The notes under the pieces were generated by a model. The model had not been told where the DNA came from, searched no databases, and was given only the letters and a program-made list of their open reading frames with translations. From positions 62,001 to 126,000 of the forward strand of contig JAWLAI010000008.1 in assembly GCA_041395565.1 (NCBI GenBank): a DNA stretch of 64,000 bases. The letters run 5' to 3'. The position numbers were made by a program, and so were the translations under genes. This DNA is from Pseudomonadota bacterium. GTDB taxonomy: Bacteria > Pseudomonadota > Gammaproteobacteria > UBA9214. This document shows, one piece after another, positions 10,481 through 19,536 of the stretch. Within the stretch, counting starts at the first letter, position 1. Every line of letters starts with the position of its first letter.

Positions 10481-10858
10481 TTAATCGTCCCCGCCCTGGT
10501 TACCCTTGTCGCTGGCGATGGCGCGGTTGATCAGTGCGCCGATCCGCGCCCCCTCCTCCAGCGAGCGGTCGAGGAAGAAATGCAGCTCGGGGATCACCCG
10601 CAGGTGCAGACTCTTGCCGAGCCGGTGGCGCAGGTATCCGGCCGCGTGGCGCAGCACGTCCAGCGAAGCCTTGACCTGTGCCTCGCTGCCCAGCACCGAG
10701 ACATGGACCTTGGCATGCCCCAGGTCGCGCGAGACGTCCACGGCCGCGATACTGATCATGCCCAGCCGCGGGTCCTTCAACTCGCTCTGGATCAGGCCCG
10801 CCAGCTCGCGCTGGATCTGCTCGCCGACACGATAGGTTCTGGGAAAGTCTCTCGGCAT
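10481..10858 (-). CDS. rbfA: 30S ribosome-binding factor A
   Basis: 125 residues from the ATG at 10858 (MPRDFPRTYRVGEQIQREL), typical for RbfA. It is a single KH-type domain that binds immature 30S subunits and helps 5' maturation of 16S rRNA. The signature DPRLGMISI and the tail region LRVIPELHFFLDRSLEEGARI are clear. The frame is open upstream into the infB end, but that part is noise. It lies 80 bases after the infB stop. Confidence 0.95.
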   Translation of the reverse strand: MPRDFPRTYRVGEQIQRELAGLIQSELKDPRLGMISIAAVDVSRDLGHAKVHVSVLGSEAQVKASLDVLRHAAGYLRHRLGKSLHLRVIPELHFFLDRSLEEGARIGALINRAIASDKGNQGGDD

Positions 10859-10938
10859 GATGGTGAACCGGAGCAGCCCCGATGTTGCGTGGCAACCATC
10901 GTGACCGCCCCCTCCGCTAGGGATCCGTCCCCTGTCAG

Positions 10939-13521
10939 TTACAGCGTGCGGGCAACCTCGACACGTTCGAACACCTCGATCTGGTCGCCGGCCTTGACGC
11001 TGTAGTTCTTCACGCCGATGCCACATTCGGTACCGGCCTTGACCTCGCTGACGTCGTCCTTGAAACGGCGCAGCGATTCCAGCTCGCCCTCGAAGATCAC
11101 CACGTTGTCGCGCAGCACGCGAATCGGCGCATTGCGCCGCACCACGCCATCGAGCACGATGCTGCCGGCGATGTCGCCCAGCTTGCGCGACTTGAACACC
11201 TCCTTGACCTCGGCCAGGCCGATGATGTCCTCGCGCACCTCCGGCGTCAGCATGCCGCTGGCAATCGCCTTGACGTCGTCGATTGCGTTGTAGATGACGC
11301 TGTAGTACTTCAGGTTGACCTTGTTTTCCTCGATCAGGCGCTTCGCCGAGGCATCCGCACGCACATTGAAGCCGATGATCATCGCGTTCGAGGCCAGCGC
11401 CAGGTTGACGTCGGTTTCGTTGATGCCCCCGACGCCGGCAGACACCACCTTGACCTTGACGTCTTCCGCCTCGGAAGTGATCGAGGTCAGCGCCTCGCTG
11501 AGCGCTTCCGCACTGCCCTGCACGTCGGCCTTGAGCACGATGTTCACGGTCGGGCGCTCGCCCTCGGCCACCGCCGAGAACACATCTTCCATGCGCGTCT
11601 GCTGCTGCTTGGCCAGGCGCTGGTCGCGCGAGCGGTTCTGGCGCTGCTGGGCCAGCTCGCGCGCCTTGCGCTCGTCGGCCACCACCATCACCTCGTCACC
11701 GGCGCCCGGCACGGCCGACAGACCCAGCACCAGCGCCGGGATGGACGGCCCGGCCTCGTCGATCTGGCGTCCGCTTTCGTCGAACATGGCGCGCACGCGG
11801 CCGTACTCGGTACCGGTCAGGATGAGGTCGCCCTTGCGCAGCACGCCGTTCTGGACCAGCACGGTCGCCACGGCACCACGGCCTTTGTCGAGACTGGACT
11901 CGACCACGATGCCCGTGGCCGGGCAGTCGCGCACAGCGGTGAGTTCCAGCACCTCGGCCTGCAGCAATACCGCATCGAGCAGGTCGTCGATGCCTGCGCC
12001 GGTCTTCGCCGATACCGGGATAAACATGGTGTCGCCGCCCCAGTCCTCCGGCACCACTTCCAGCGCGGCCATCTCGCTCTTGACGCGCTCGGGGTCGGCC
12101 CCCGGCTTGTCGATCTTGTTGACCGCGATGACCATGGGTACGCCGGCGGCCTTGGCATGCTGGACCGCCTCCTTGGTCTGCGGCTTGACCCCGTCGTCCG
12201 CCGCCACCACGAGGATGACCACGTCGGTCACGCTGGCGCCACGGGCACGCATCGCGGTAAACGCGGCATGGCCCGGGGTATCCAGGAAACTGATCATGCC
12301 CTTGTCGGTCTCGACGTGATAGGCGCCGATGTGCTGGGTGATGCCACCGGCCTCGCCTTCCGCGACGCGGGTACGACGGATGTAGTCGAGCAACGAGGTC
12401 TTGCCGTGATCGACGTGGCCCATGATGGTAACCACCGGCGGACGCGGCAGGCGCTCACCGCTGACTTCCTCGAGTTGCTGCTTGAGTTCCTGCTCCAGCG
12501 CGTCTTCCGATACGGGTTTGGCGATGTGGCCCATTTCCTCGACCACCAGCGTGGCCGTATCCTGGTCCAGCACCTGATTGATGGTCGCCATCACGCCCAT
12601 TCTCATCAGGGTCTTGATGACCTCGGCGGACTTCACCGACATCTTGCGCGCCAGCTCCGATACCACGATGCTTTCCGGTATGCCGACCGCGTGCACGACC
12701 GCTGCCGTCGGCATCTCGAAACCGTGCTCACCGGTGGATTCGATGGTCACGCGCCGCGTTGGCTTGGCCTTCTTGCGGCGCCCGCCCTTGCCGGCCGTGA
12801 CGTGCAGTTCCTTGCGCCCGTACTTGGTGCCGCGCTCCTCGGCGTCATCACGCATATAGCGACCGCGGCGCTCACCGCCCTCGCCGCCTTTCTTGTGGCG
12901 GCCGCCCTCCACGCTCTCGCCACCGCGCGTACGCGCCGTCTCCGTTGCCGCCTGCGACTGCTTGCGGGCCTCTTCAGCGGCCTGCTGCCGCGCCTCGCGT
13001 TCCGCCTGCAGCCGCCGTTCCTCGGCGGCCTTCTCCTCCTCCAGCTTGCGCCGCGCTTCCTCGCGCTGCTTGCGCTCGGCCTCGTCGCGCGCCTGGATTT
13101 CCGCCTGCTGCCGCGCCTGTTCCTCGGCCTCGCGATCGAGCCGCTCCTTCTCCTCTGCGACCAGGTCGGCGCGCTTGACGTAGGTGCGTTTCTTGCGCAC
13201 CTCGACCGTGACGGTGCGCGCCTCGGGACGACTGGTGCGCAGCGTGCCGCGGCCGGCAGGGCCGCGCCCGGCCGGCACCGTCGCGCGCAGTTCGCTCTGC
13301 GTCTTGCGCTTGAGCGATATCTTGCTGGGACCGGCTGTCGACAAGGCCCCCCGCTTGCCGTGGCTCTTGCGCAGGAAATCCAGCAGCTGCGACTTCTCGG
13401 TATCCGAGATGGTTGCATTCTCGTCGTTGATATCGAGACCGGCCTCGCTCAGTTGCGACAGCAGCCGGTCAGTGGGAACACCGACCACTTCGGCGAATTG
13501 TTTTACCGTGACATTCGTCAT
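10939..13521 (-). CDS. infB: translation initiation factor IF-2
   Basis: 860 residues. Residues 1-50 form the IF2_N domain. A long charged Arg/Glu/Ala-rich linker (about 105-220, coiled coil) follows, then a second IF2_N-like module near 275-325. The GTPase domain begins with G1 GHVDHGKT at 368-375, with DTPGHAAF (G3) and NKIDKPGA (G4) further on. Domains II-IV bind fMet-tRNA at the C-terminus. Its substrate tRNA gene sits at the head of the same operon. It follows nusA by 22 bases. Confidence 0.98.
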   Translation of the reverse strand: MTNVTVKQFAEVVGVPTDRLLSQLSEAGLDINDENATISDTEKSQLLDFLRKSHGKRGALSTAGPSKISLKRKTQSELRATVPAGRGPAGRGTLRTSRPEARTVTVEVRKKRTYVKRADLVAEEKERLDREAEEQARQQAEIQARDEAERKQREEARRKLEEEKAAEERRLQAEREARQQAAEEARKQSQAATETARTRGGESVEGGRHKKGGEGGERRGRYMRDDAEERGTKYGRKELHVTAGKGGRRKKAKPTRRVTIESTGEHGFEMPTAAVVHAVGIPESIVVSELARKMSVKSAEVIKTLMRMGVMATINQVLDQDTATLVVEEMGHIAKPVSEDALEQELKQQLEEVSGERLPRPPVVTIMGHVDHGKTSLLDYIRRTRVAEGEAGGITQHIGAYHVETDKGMISFLDTPGHAAFTAMRARGASVTDVVILVVAADDGVKPQTKEAVQHAKAAGVPMVIAVNKIDKPGADPERVKSEMAALEVVPEDWGGDTMFIPVSAKTGAGIDDLLDAVLLQAEVLELTAVRDCPATGIVVESSLDKGRGAVATVLVQNGVLRKGDLILTGTEYGRVRAMFDESGRQIDEAGPSIPALVLGLSAVPGAGDEVMVVADERKARELAQQRQNRSRDQRLAKQQQTRMEDVFSAVAEGERPTVNIVLKADVQGSAEALSEALTSITSEAEDVKVKVVSAGVGGINETDVNLALASNAMIIGFNVRADASAKRLIEENKVNLKYYSVIYNAIDDVKAIASGMLTPEVREDIIGLAEVKEVFKSRKLGDIAGSIVLDGVVRRNAPIRVLRDNVVIFEGELESLRRFKDDVSEVKAGTECGIGVKNYSVKAGDQIEVFERVEVARTL

Positions 13522-13543
13522 GCCTGTCTAGCTCCTCGCTGCG

Positions 13544-15079
13544 TCATTCAGTCGCCTCGGCGGCGAACCAGGGGGCGCGCGCTGCCATGATCAGGGCGCC
13601 GGCCCGCTCCTCATCCATGCCATCGATGTCCATCAGTTCATCGATCGCCTTCTCGGCCAGATCCTCCATGGTCACCACACCGCGCCCGGCCAGCTCGAAG
13701 GCCAGCGCCGTATCCATGCCTTCCATGTTGAGGAGATCTTCGGCGGGCTGTGCATCGCTCAGCTTTTCTTCCTTCATGATCGCCTGGGTCAGCAATACGT
13801 CGCGGGCGCGGCCGCGCAGCTCGTTGACCATGTCCTCGTCGAATTCCTCGATGCCGAGCAGCTCGCTGTTGGGCACGTACACGATTTCCTCGATGGTGGA
13901 GAAGCCTTCCTGCACCAGGATGTCGGCGATCTCCTTGTCGACGTCGAGCTGTTCGACGAACATCTGCCGCAGGCGCTGCGCCTCGGCCTCGCTTTTCTCT
14001 TCCGCCTGTGCCTCGTCCATGACATTCAGCACCCAGCCGGTCAGCTGGCTCGCCAGGCGCACGTTCTGACCCGCCCGGCCGATGGCCTGCGACAGCTGGT
14101 CCTCGCTCACGGCGATATCCATGGTGTGGGTTTCCTCGTCGACCACGATCGACGCCACCTCGGCGGGCGACATGGCGTTGATCACGAACTGGGCCGGATT
14201 GTCGTCCCACAGGATGATGTCCACGCGCTCGCCGGACAATTCCGTGGACACGGTCTGCACGCGTGAGCCGCGCATGCCGACGCACGCACCGACCGGGTCG
14301 ATGCGCGGATCGTTGCTCTTGACCGCGATCTTGGCGCGTAACCCCGGGTCACGGGCCGCGCCCAGGATATCGATCAGACCCTGCCCTACCTCGGGGACCT
14401 CCAGCTTGAACAGCTCGAGCAGGAACTGCGGCGCGACTCGGCTCACGAACAGCTGCGGTCCGCGTTGCTCGGCGCTGACCTCGCGCAGGTAGCCGCGCAG
14501 GCGGTCGCCGGGACGCACGGCCTCGCGCGGTATCATCTCTTCGCGCAGGATGATCGCCTCGGCATTGCTGCCCAGGTCCAGGTAGACGTTGCCGCGCTCG
14601 ACGCGCTTGACGATGCCGGTCACCAGCTCGCCGACGCGGTGCTTGTAGGCATCGACCACCATGGCGCGTTCCGCCTCGCGCACTTTCTGCACGATGACCT
14701 GCTTGGCGGTCTGGGCGCCGATACGGCCGAACTCGACATTCTCCATCGGCTCCTCGATCCAGGAGCCGTGCTCCAGCGCCGGATCGATCTCCTTGGCGGC
14801 AGCCAGCGTGAACTGGCGCCCCGGCGCGTCGAACGCCAGCACATCCTCGTCGGCATCCGCGGCCTCGGCCAGCGTCTCGTCGATCACCTGCCAGCGGCGG
14901 AAGGTCTTGTATTCTCCGGTCTTGCGGTCGATTTCCACGCGCGCGTCGATATCCCCGGCGGCACGCTTGCGCGTCGCCGTCGCCAGTGCGCTCTCGATGG
15001 CCTCGAAGATCACCTCCTTGTCGATACCCTTTTCATTGGATACCGTCTCCACGACCATCAGGATCTCTTTACTGTCCAT
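13544..15079 (-). CDS. nusA: transcription termination/antitermination factor NusA
   Basis: 511 residues from the ATG at 15079, preferred over the TTG two codons upstream because GGAGG lies 6 bases before the ATG. It has the RNAP-binding N-terminal domain (about 1-130), S1 (about 135-200), the KH pair (about 230-345) and two C-terminal acidic repeats (from about 365) as in E. coli NusA. It modulates pausing, intrinsic termination and antitermination. The intrinsic terminator upstream of rimP could itself be a NusA-sensitive control point. Confidence 0.97.
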   Translation of the reverse strand: MDSKEILMVVETVSNEKGIDKEVIFEAIESALATATRKRAAGDIDARVEIDRKTGEYKTFRRWQVIDETLAEAADADEDVLAFDAPGRQFTLAAAKEIDPALEHGSWIEEPMENVEFGRIGAQTAKQVIVQKVREAERAMVVDAYKHRVGELVTGIVKRVERGNVYLDLGSNAEAIILREEMIPREAVRPGDRLRGYLREVSAEQRGPQLFVSRVAPQFLLELFKLEVPEVGQGLIDILGAARDPGLRAKIAVKSNDPRIDPVGACVGMRGSRVQTVSTELSGERVDIILWDDNPAQFVINAMSPAEVASIVVDEETHTMDIAVSEDQLSQAIGRAGQNVRLASQLTGWVLNVMDEAQAEEKSEAEAQRLRQMFVEQLDVDKEIADILVQEGFSTIEEIVYVPNSELLGIEEFDEDMVNELRGRARDVLLTQAIMKEEKLSDAQPAEDLLNMEGMDTALAFELAGRGVVTMEDLAEKAIDELMDIDGMDEERAGALIMAARAPWFAAEATE

Positions 15080-15099
15080 TAACAACCTCCGCTAGCGCG

Positions 15100-15561
15100 T
15101 CAGAATTCAGGGACCAGACGCGCCTGTTCGATCTGCTCATAAGCCAGGCGGACCTGCTCGCCATCCTGTTCAATCAACACCGTGTCATCCTCGAGGCCGA
15201 GCAGGCGGCCCTTGAACTTGCGCTGCCCGGCAACCGGAAACCGCATGCGTACGCGCACCTCGTGCCCGGCAAACCGCGTAAAGTCCTGCGGCCGGAACAG
15301 CAGGCGGTCCAGTCCCGGGGAGGACACCTCCAGCGTGTAGTGACCGGGTATCGGGTCCTCCACGTCGAGCACACCGCTCACCTGGTAGCTGACGCGCTGG
15401 CAGTCATCCGCGGTGATGCCGTCGTCGCTGTCGATGTACACCCGCAGCAGGCCGCCGCTCTTGCCGCCGCCACCGTGGTATTCCACGCCCACCAGTTCAT
15501 AGCCCATCGAGCGGATGGCCGGCTCCAGCAGCGCGCCGATCTGTAGCGGGTCCTGCTTCAT
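15100..15561 (-). CDS. rimP: ribosome maturation factor RimP
   Basis: 153 residues from the ATG at 15561 with AGGA just upstream; a TTG-initiated longer form would run into the terminator hairpin. RimP assists 30S assembly. The signatures IRSMGYELVGVEYHGG, LRVYIDSDDGITADDC and VSSPGLDRLLFRPQDF are typical. It is the first protein gene after tRNA-fMet and lies 20 bases before nusA. Confidence 0.96.
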   Translation of the reverse strand: MKQDPLQIGALLEPAIRSMGYELVGVEYHGGGGKSGGLLRVYIDSDDGITADDCQRVSYQVSGVLDVEDPIPGHYTLEVSSPGLDRLLFRPQDFTRFAGHEVRVRMRFPVAGQRKFKGRLLGLEDDTVLIEQDGEQVRLAYEQIEQARLVPEF

Positions 15562-15573
15562 GCGTTCCTGCGC

Positions 15574-15598
15574 AAACAAAAAATGGGCCAAAGGCCCA
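15574..15598 (-). terminator. intrinsic terminator between tRNA-fMet and rimP
   Basis: On the minus strand: TGGGCC, loop TTT, GGCCCA, then six T's. It lies 23 bases upstream of the rimP ATG and 118 bases after the tRNA. It should separate abundant tRNA transcription from partial readthrough into rimP-nusA-infB, as the terminators after E. coli metY do. Confidence 0.85.
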
Positions 15599-15716
15599 CT
15601 CCATGAACTCCAAAATTGTTCTGCCGGGATTATAGCAAAGATCCCGGACCCCAGCCCAAACCCGTCTCATGGAATCCTTTCCGGGCTGCGTCGACCCTAC
15701 CGGGCCAAATAAAAAT

Positions 15717-15793
<77 letters not shown>

Positions 15794-15806
15794 GCAACGG
15801 CGATGA

Positions 15807-15835
15807 ACTATAGCGACTGACCTGGGTGTTTTCAA
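15807..15835 (-). promoter_or_regulatory. strong sigma70 promoter of tRNA-fMet / rimP operon
   Basis: On the minus strand: TTGAAA (15830-15835), a 17-bp spacer, TATAGT (15807-15812), ending 13 bases before the tRNA 5' end. Both boxes are one or two bases from consensus and the upstream DNA is A/T-rich (possible UP element). Confidence 0.8.
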
Positions 15836-15929
15836 GGGCCGGTATAAAAAATTCAATAGAAATCAGTATAAATCCGGGCGCGGCCCGCCGGACCGGGGCC
15901 CGGAAGACCGCTCCCGGCCGGATTGCCGC

Positions 15930-16412
15930 CTAGCGCCGGGGCACGTAGGCGAGATTCTTGTGCCAGAACTCGACGACGTAGTTGATGCGGGGGTGGATCT
16001 TCTCCCGATACTGGTTGAGATCACACAGGTGCACCCAGCGACACTCGATGATGCCCTCCTCCACCTGCGGCTTGACGTCATCGTTGTGGCCGTTGTAGTG
16101 CATCATGTACCAGTGGGTTTTCTTCAGATAGCGCTGCGAACCGTGGCTGGTGGTGTGCCAGGTCGGGACCAGCTTGCCGGTGATGACCAGTTTATCCTCC
16201 TTCAGACCGGTCTCCTCGTGCACCTCGCGCAGCGCCGCCTTCTCGTAGCCGTCCGCCTCGACCCGCCCCTTGGGCAGGTCCCACTTGCCGCGCTTGAAGA
16301 TCATCAGGATGCAGTTGTCGTCGCTGCATACCAGTCCGCCGGCCGACTCGATCGGGGGCAGGCGCATCGTGGCCAGCAGGTTGTGCTTGTCAGCGGGATC
16401 GTTTGGCATCAT
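15930..16412 (-). CDS. NUDIX hydrolase
   Basis: 160 residues from the ATG at 16412 (GGAAG just upstream); a GTG nine codons earlier is possible. The NUDIX box is complete, G-x5-E-x7-REVHEETGL (about 54-76). The N-terminal part SAGGLVCSDD and KRGKWDLPKGRVE is typical of (di)nucleotide polyphosphate hydrolases, but the substrate cannot be told. It is the last gene after nuoN, separated from it by a large hairpin, and precedes the tRNA-fMet promoter. Confidence 0.85.
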   Translation of the reverse strand: MMPNDPADKHNLLATMRLPPIESAGGLVCSDDNCILMIFKRGKWDLPKGRVEADGYEKAALREVHEETGLKEDKLVITGKLVPTWHTTSHGSQRYLKKTHWYMMHYNGHNDDVKPQVEEGIIECRWVHLCDLNQYREKIHPRINYVVEFWHKNLAYVPRR

Positions 16413-16471
16413 GGCTTCCAGGTTCGGGTGGCCCGGCACGGCCGGGAAAGGTGGGCGGACACGCTATAGGT

Positions 16472-16524
16472 GCAGCAGGGGCCGGATACATTGTTCGTTA
16501 AAAAATGCATCCGGCCCCTGTTGC
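16472..16524. repeat. long inverted repeat between nuoN and the NUDIX gene
   Basis: Two 21-nt arms (16472-16492 and 16504-16524) match at 19 of 21 positions around an 11-nt loop; the core arm CAGGGGCCGGAT is perfect. It starts 10 bases after the nuoN stop codon. It is probably the stabilising or terminating hairpin at the end of the nuo transcript. The T-run lies in the loop and not after the stem, so it is not a canonical intrinsic terminator. Confidence 0.75.
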
Positions 16525-16534
16525 CGCTTATTCC

Positions 16535-17970
16535 TCACGCCAGCGCGCGGGTGCAGAGTGCGAGCAGTCCGCCGGGAAACAGCCCGAGGGCGAGCACGAC
16601 CAGGCTGTTCAGGCTGAGGGCTATGCGCAGGTCGGCATTGGGCGCCAGCGGCGCGTCGCTCGCGGGGGTGTCGAAATACATCAGCTTGATGATACGGATG
16701 TAATAGAAGGCACCGATGATGGAGAAGAACACCGCCACCAGCGCCAGCCACAGCATGTCGATGTGGATCACCGAACGCAGCACGGCAAGTTTGGCGTAGA
16801 AGCCGACGGTGGGCGGTACGCCGGCCATGGAGAACATGAGGATGAGCATCATCAGCGCGAACCAGGGGCTGCGGTCGTTCAGCCCGCGGAAGTCGTCCAG
16901 GCGGTCGGCCTCGTATCCGGCCCGGCTCAGGAGGATGACGGCACCGAAACCGCCGATCGCCGTCAGCGCATAGGTGATAGCGTAGAACATCGCGGCGGAA
17001 TAGCCCTCGGTGGTGCCGGCAAGGATGCCCAGCAGCAGGAAGCCGACGTGCGAGATCGTCGAGTAGGCCAGCATGCGTTTCAGGTTGGTCTGCGCGATGG
17101 CGACCACGTTGCCGATCGCCAGCGACAGTACGGACAGGATGGCCAGCATGCCCTGCCAGTCTGCGGTCAGCCCGCCGAGGGCTTCTGACAGCAGGCGCAT
17201 GGCCATGGCAAAGGCCGCGATCTTGGGCGCACTGCCGATGAACAGGGTGACCGCCGTCGGCGCACCGTGGTAGACGTCGGGCACCCACATATGGAATGGC
17301 ACGGCGCCAAACTTGAAGGCCAGCCCGACGACGATGAAGACCAGGCCGAACACCAGGATCACGCCCCGCTCCTGGCCGTCTCCGATCGCCAGGGCGATGC
17401 GACTGATATCAAGACTGCCGGTGGCGCCGTAGATCATCGACATGCCGTAGAGCAGCATGCCGGAGGCAAGCGCGCCGAGTACGAAATATTTCATGGCCGC
17501 CTCGGAGGCCGCGGCCGATTCACGGTCGAAGGCGACCATCGCATAAAGCGACAGCGACAGCAGTTCCAGGCCGAGGTAAACCGTCAGCAGGCTGTGAGCC
17601 GAGACCATCACCTGCATGCCCAGTACCGCGAACAGGCCCAGCACGTAAAATTCGCCGCGCAGCGGGCCCGCACCGGTCAGGTAGCTGCGGGCGTAGGCGA
17701 AGGCCCCGATGACAACCAGGAAGATGCTGGTCTTGAGCAGCGCCGCCAGCGGGTCCAGCACGAACATGCCGCCCAGCACCGGGGTGCGCACGGTGTCCAG
17801 CAGGCCGGCACAGAGCAGCGCCGCCACCACGAGTGTCAGCTGTGCCAGCACGTAGCTCAGTTGCGGGCGGCGCTGACCGAGAAACGCCTCCAGCACCAGG
17901 ATGAGACTGGCCATGGTCAGCACGAAGACCTCGGGGCGAACAGCGCGAAATCGGTCAGCGGAATACGCAT
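16535..17970 (-). CDS. nuoN: NADH-quinone oxidoreductase subunit N (frameshift near start)
   Basis: Antiporter-like membrane subunit of complex I. The real start is the ATG at 17970 (MRIPLTDFALFAP...), 9 bases after the nuoM stop and preceded by GAGGTG. That frame breaks at about 17935: one G appears lost in CCCCGAGG, after which the protein resumes (EVFVLTMASLILVLEAF) and stays open to 16535. With the base restored the protein has about 478 residues, normal for NuoN. The rest is intact, with about 14 hydrophobic helices. The likely cause is a sequencing error. Confidence 0.93.
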
Positions 17971-17979
17971 GGGGTCACC

Positions 17980-19536
17980 TCAGGGCGTCACGGTCTGCAG
18001 CAGCGCCACCCCGGTCTCCGCCGGGGGCAGCTTGCTCACGCTCAGATGCAGCAGCAGGTTGTCGACACTGGCGTGCATCACCTCCACCAGCGGCGCGGGC
18101 CACAGGCCGAACAGCAGCACGACCAGCGCCAGGCTGGCGAGGATGGCGAACTCGCGGCCGTTGACGTCCTGGAGCCGGCGCACGTCGTCGTTGGCGACAT
18201 CGCCGAACACCACGCGTTTGACCATCCACAACGTGTAGGCGGCGCCCAGGATCAGCGTGGTCGCCGCCAGCACCGCGAACCAGAAATTTGCCTTGAAGCT
18301 GGCGAGTATCACCATGAACTCGCCGACGAAGCCGGAGGTGCCGGGCAGGCCCGAGTTGGCCATGGCAAACAGCACCATGAAGGCGGCGAATACCGGCATG
18401 GTGTTGACCACACCGCCATAGGCGCCGATCTCGCGGCTGTGCACGCGGTCATAGAGCACACCGACGCACAGGAACAGCGCACCGGAGATGAAGCCGTGCG
18501 AGATCATCTGCACCATGCCGCCCTCCATACCGAGCGCGGCGCCCTCGATGGACCCGCGGTTGTCGAGCAGCGTGAACACCAGGAAGATGCCGAGTGTGAC
18601 GAAGCCCATGTGCGCGATGGACGAGTACGCGATCAGCTTCTTCATGTCGCTCTGGACCAGTGCGACGAAACCGATGTAAACCACGGCAACCAGCGACATC
18701 AGGATGATCAGCCAGTCGAGCGCATGGCTGGCATCCGGCGTGATCGGCAGGCTGAAGCGCAGGAAGCCGTAGCCGCCGATCTTGAGCATGATGGCGGCCA
18801 GGATGACCGAACCGCCGGTCGGGGCCTCGACGTGCGCATCCGGCAGCCAGGTATGCACCGGCCACATCGGGACCTTCACGGCGAAGGCCAGCAGGAAGGC
18901 GAGGAAGATCAAGATCTGTTCGTTCAGGGAGAGCGGCAGCAGGTGGAAATCCAGGATCCCGAAGCTGCCGGACTTGAGGTACATGTAGATCAGCGCGACC
19001 AGCATGAACACCGAACCGAGGAAGGTGTAGAGGAAGAACTTGATGGTCGCGTACACGCGCCGCGGCCCGCCCCAGACCCCGATGATCAGGAACATCGGAA
19101 TCAGCATCGCCTCCCAGAACACGTAGAACAGCACCGCGTCGAGCGCCGCGAATACGCCGTTCATCAGTCCCTCCATGACGAGGAAGGCGGCCATATACTG
19201 CGCGGTCTTGTCACGGATCACCTGCCACCCGGCCAGCACCACCAGCACCGTGGTGAAGGTGGTCAGGATGATCAGCGGCATGGAGAAGCCGTCCACACCG
19301 AGGTGATAATTGGCATTGAAGGCTGCGATCCAGGGCACGCGTTCCTGGAACTGCATCGATGCCGTGCTGTTATCGAAGCCTAGGTAGAGCGGGATGCTCA
19401 GGATGAAGGTCAGCATGGACACGACCAGCGCCACCTCGCGATAGGCGCGATTGCCGAGCGCATCCATGATCAGCAGGGCGGCGCCGCCGGCGATCGGCAG
19501 CCAGATCAGCAGGCTGAGTATCGGGTAGTCGATCAT
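17980..19536 (-). CDS. nuoM: NADH-quinone oxidoreductase subunit M
   Basis: 518 residues, about 14 membrane helices, Mrp-antiporter fold, one of the proton-pumping subunits of complex I. The essential Glu of helix 5 is Glu142 (FWEAMLIPMFLI); a Lys pair in the later half (SDMKKLIAYSSIAHMGF) marks the second channel. The start ATG overlaps the nuoL stop by 4 bases. Confidence 0.97.
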   Translation of the reverse strand: MIDYPILSLLIWLPIAGGAALLIMDALGNRAYREVALVVSMLTFILSIPLYLGFDNSTASMQFQERVPWIAAFNANYHLGVDGFSMPLIILTTFTTVLVVLAGWQVIRDKTAQYMAAFLVMEGLMNGVFAALDAVLFYVFWEAMLIPMFLIIGVWGGPRRVYATIKFFLYTFLGSVFMLVALIYMYLKSGSFGILDFHLLPLSLNEQILIFLAFLLAFAVKVPMWPVHTWLPDAHVEAPTGGSVILAAIMLKIGGYGFLRFSLPITPDASHALDWLIILMSLVAVVYIGFVALVQSDMKKLIAYSSIAHMGFVTLGIFLVFTLLDNRGSIEGAALGMEGGMVQMISHGFISGALFLCVGVLYDRVHSREIGAYGGVVNTMPVFAAFMVLFAMANSGLPGTSGFVGEFMVILASFKANFWFAVLAATTLILGAAYTLWMVKRVVFGDVANDDVRRLQDVNGREFAILASLALVVLLFGLWPAPLVEVMHASVDNLLLHLSVSKLPPAETGVALLQTVTP

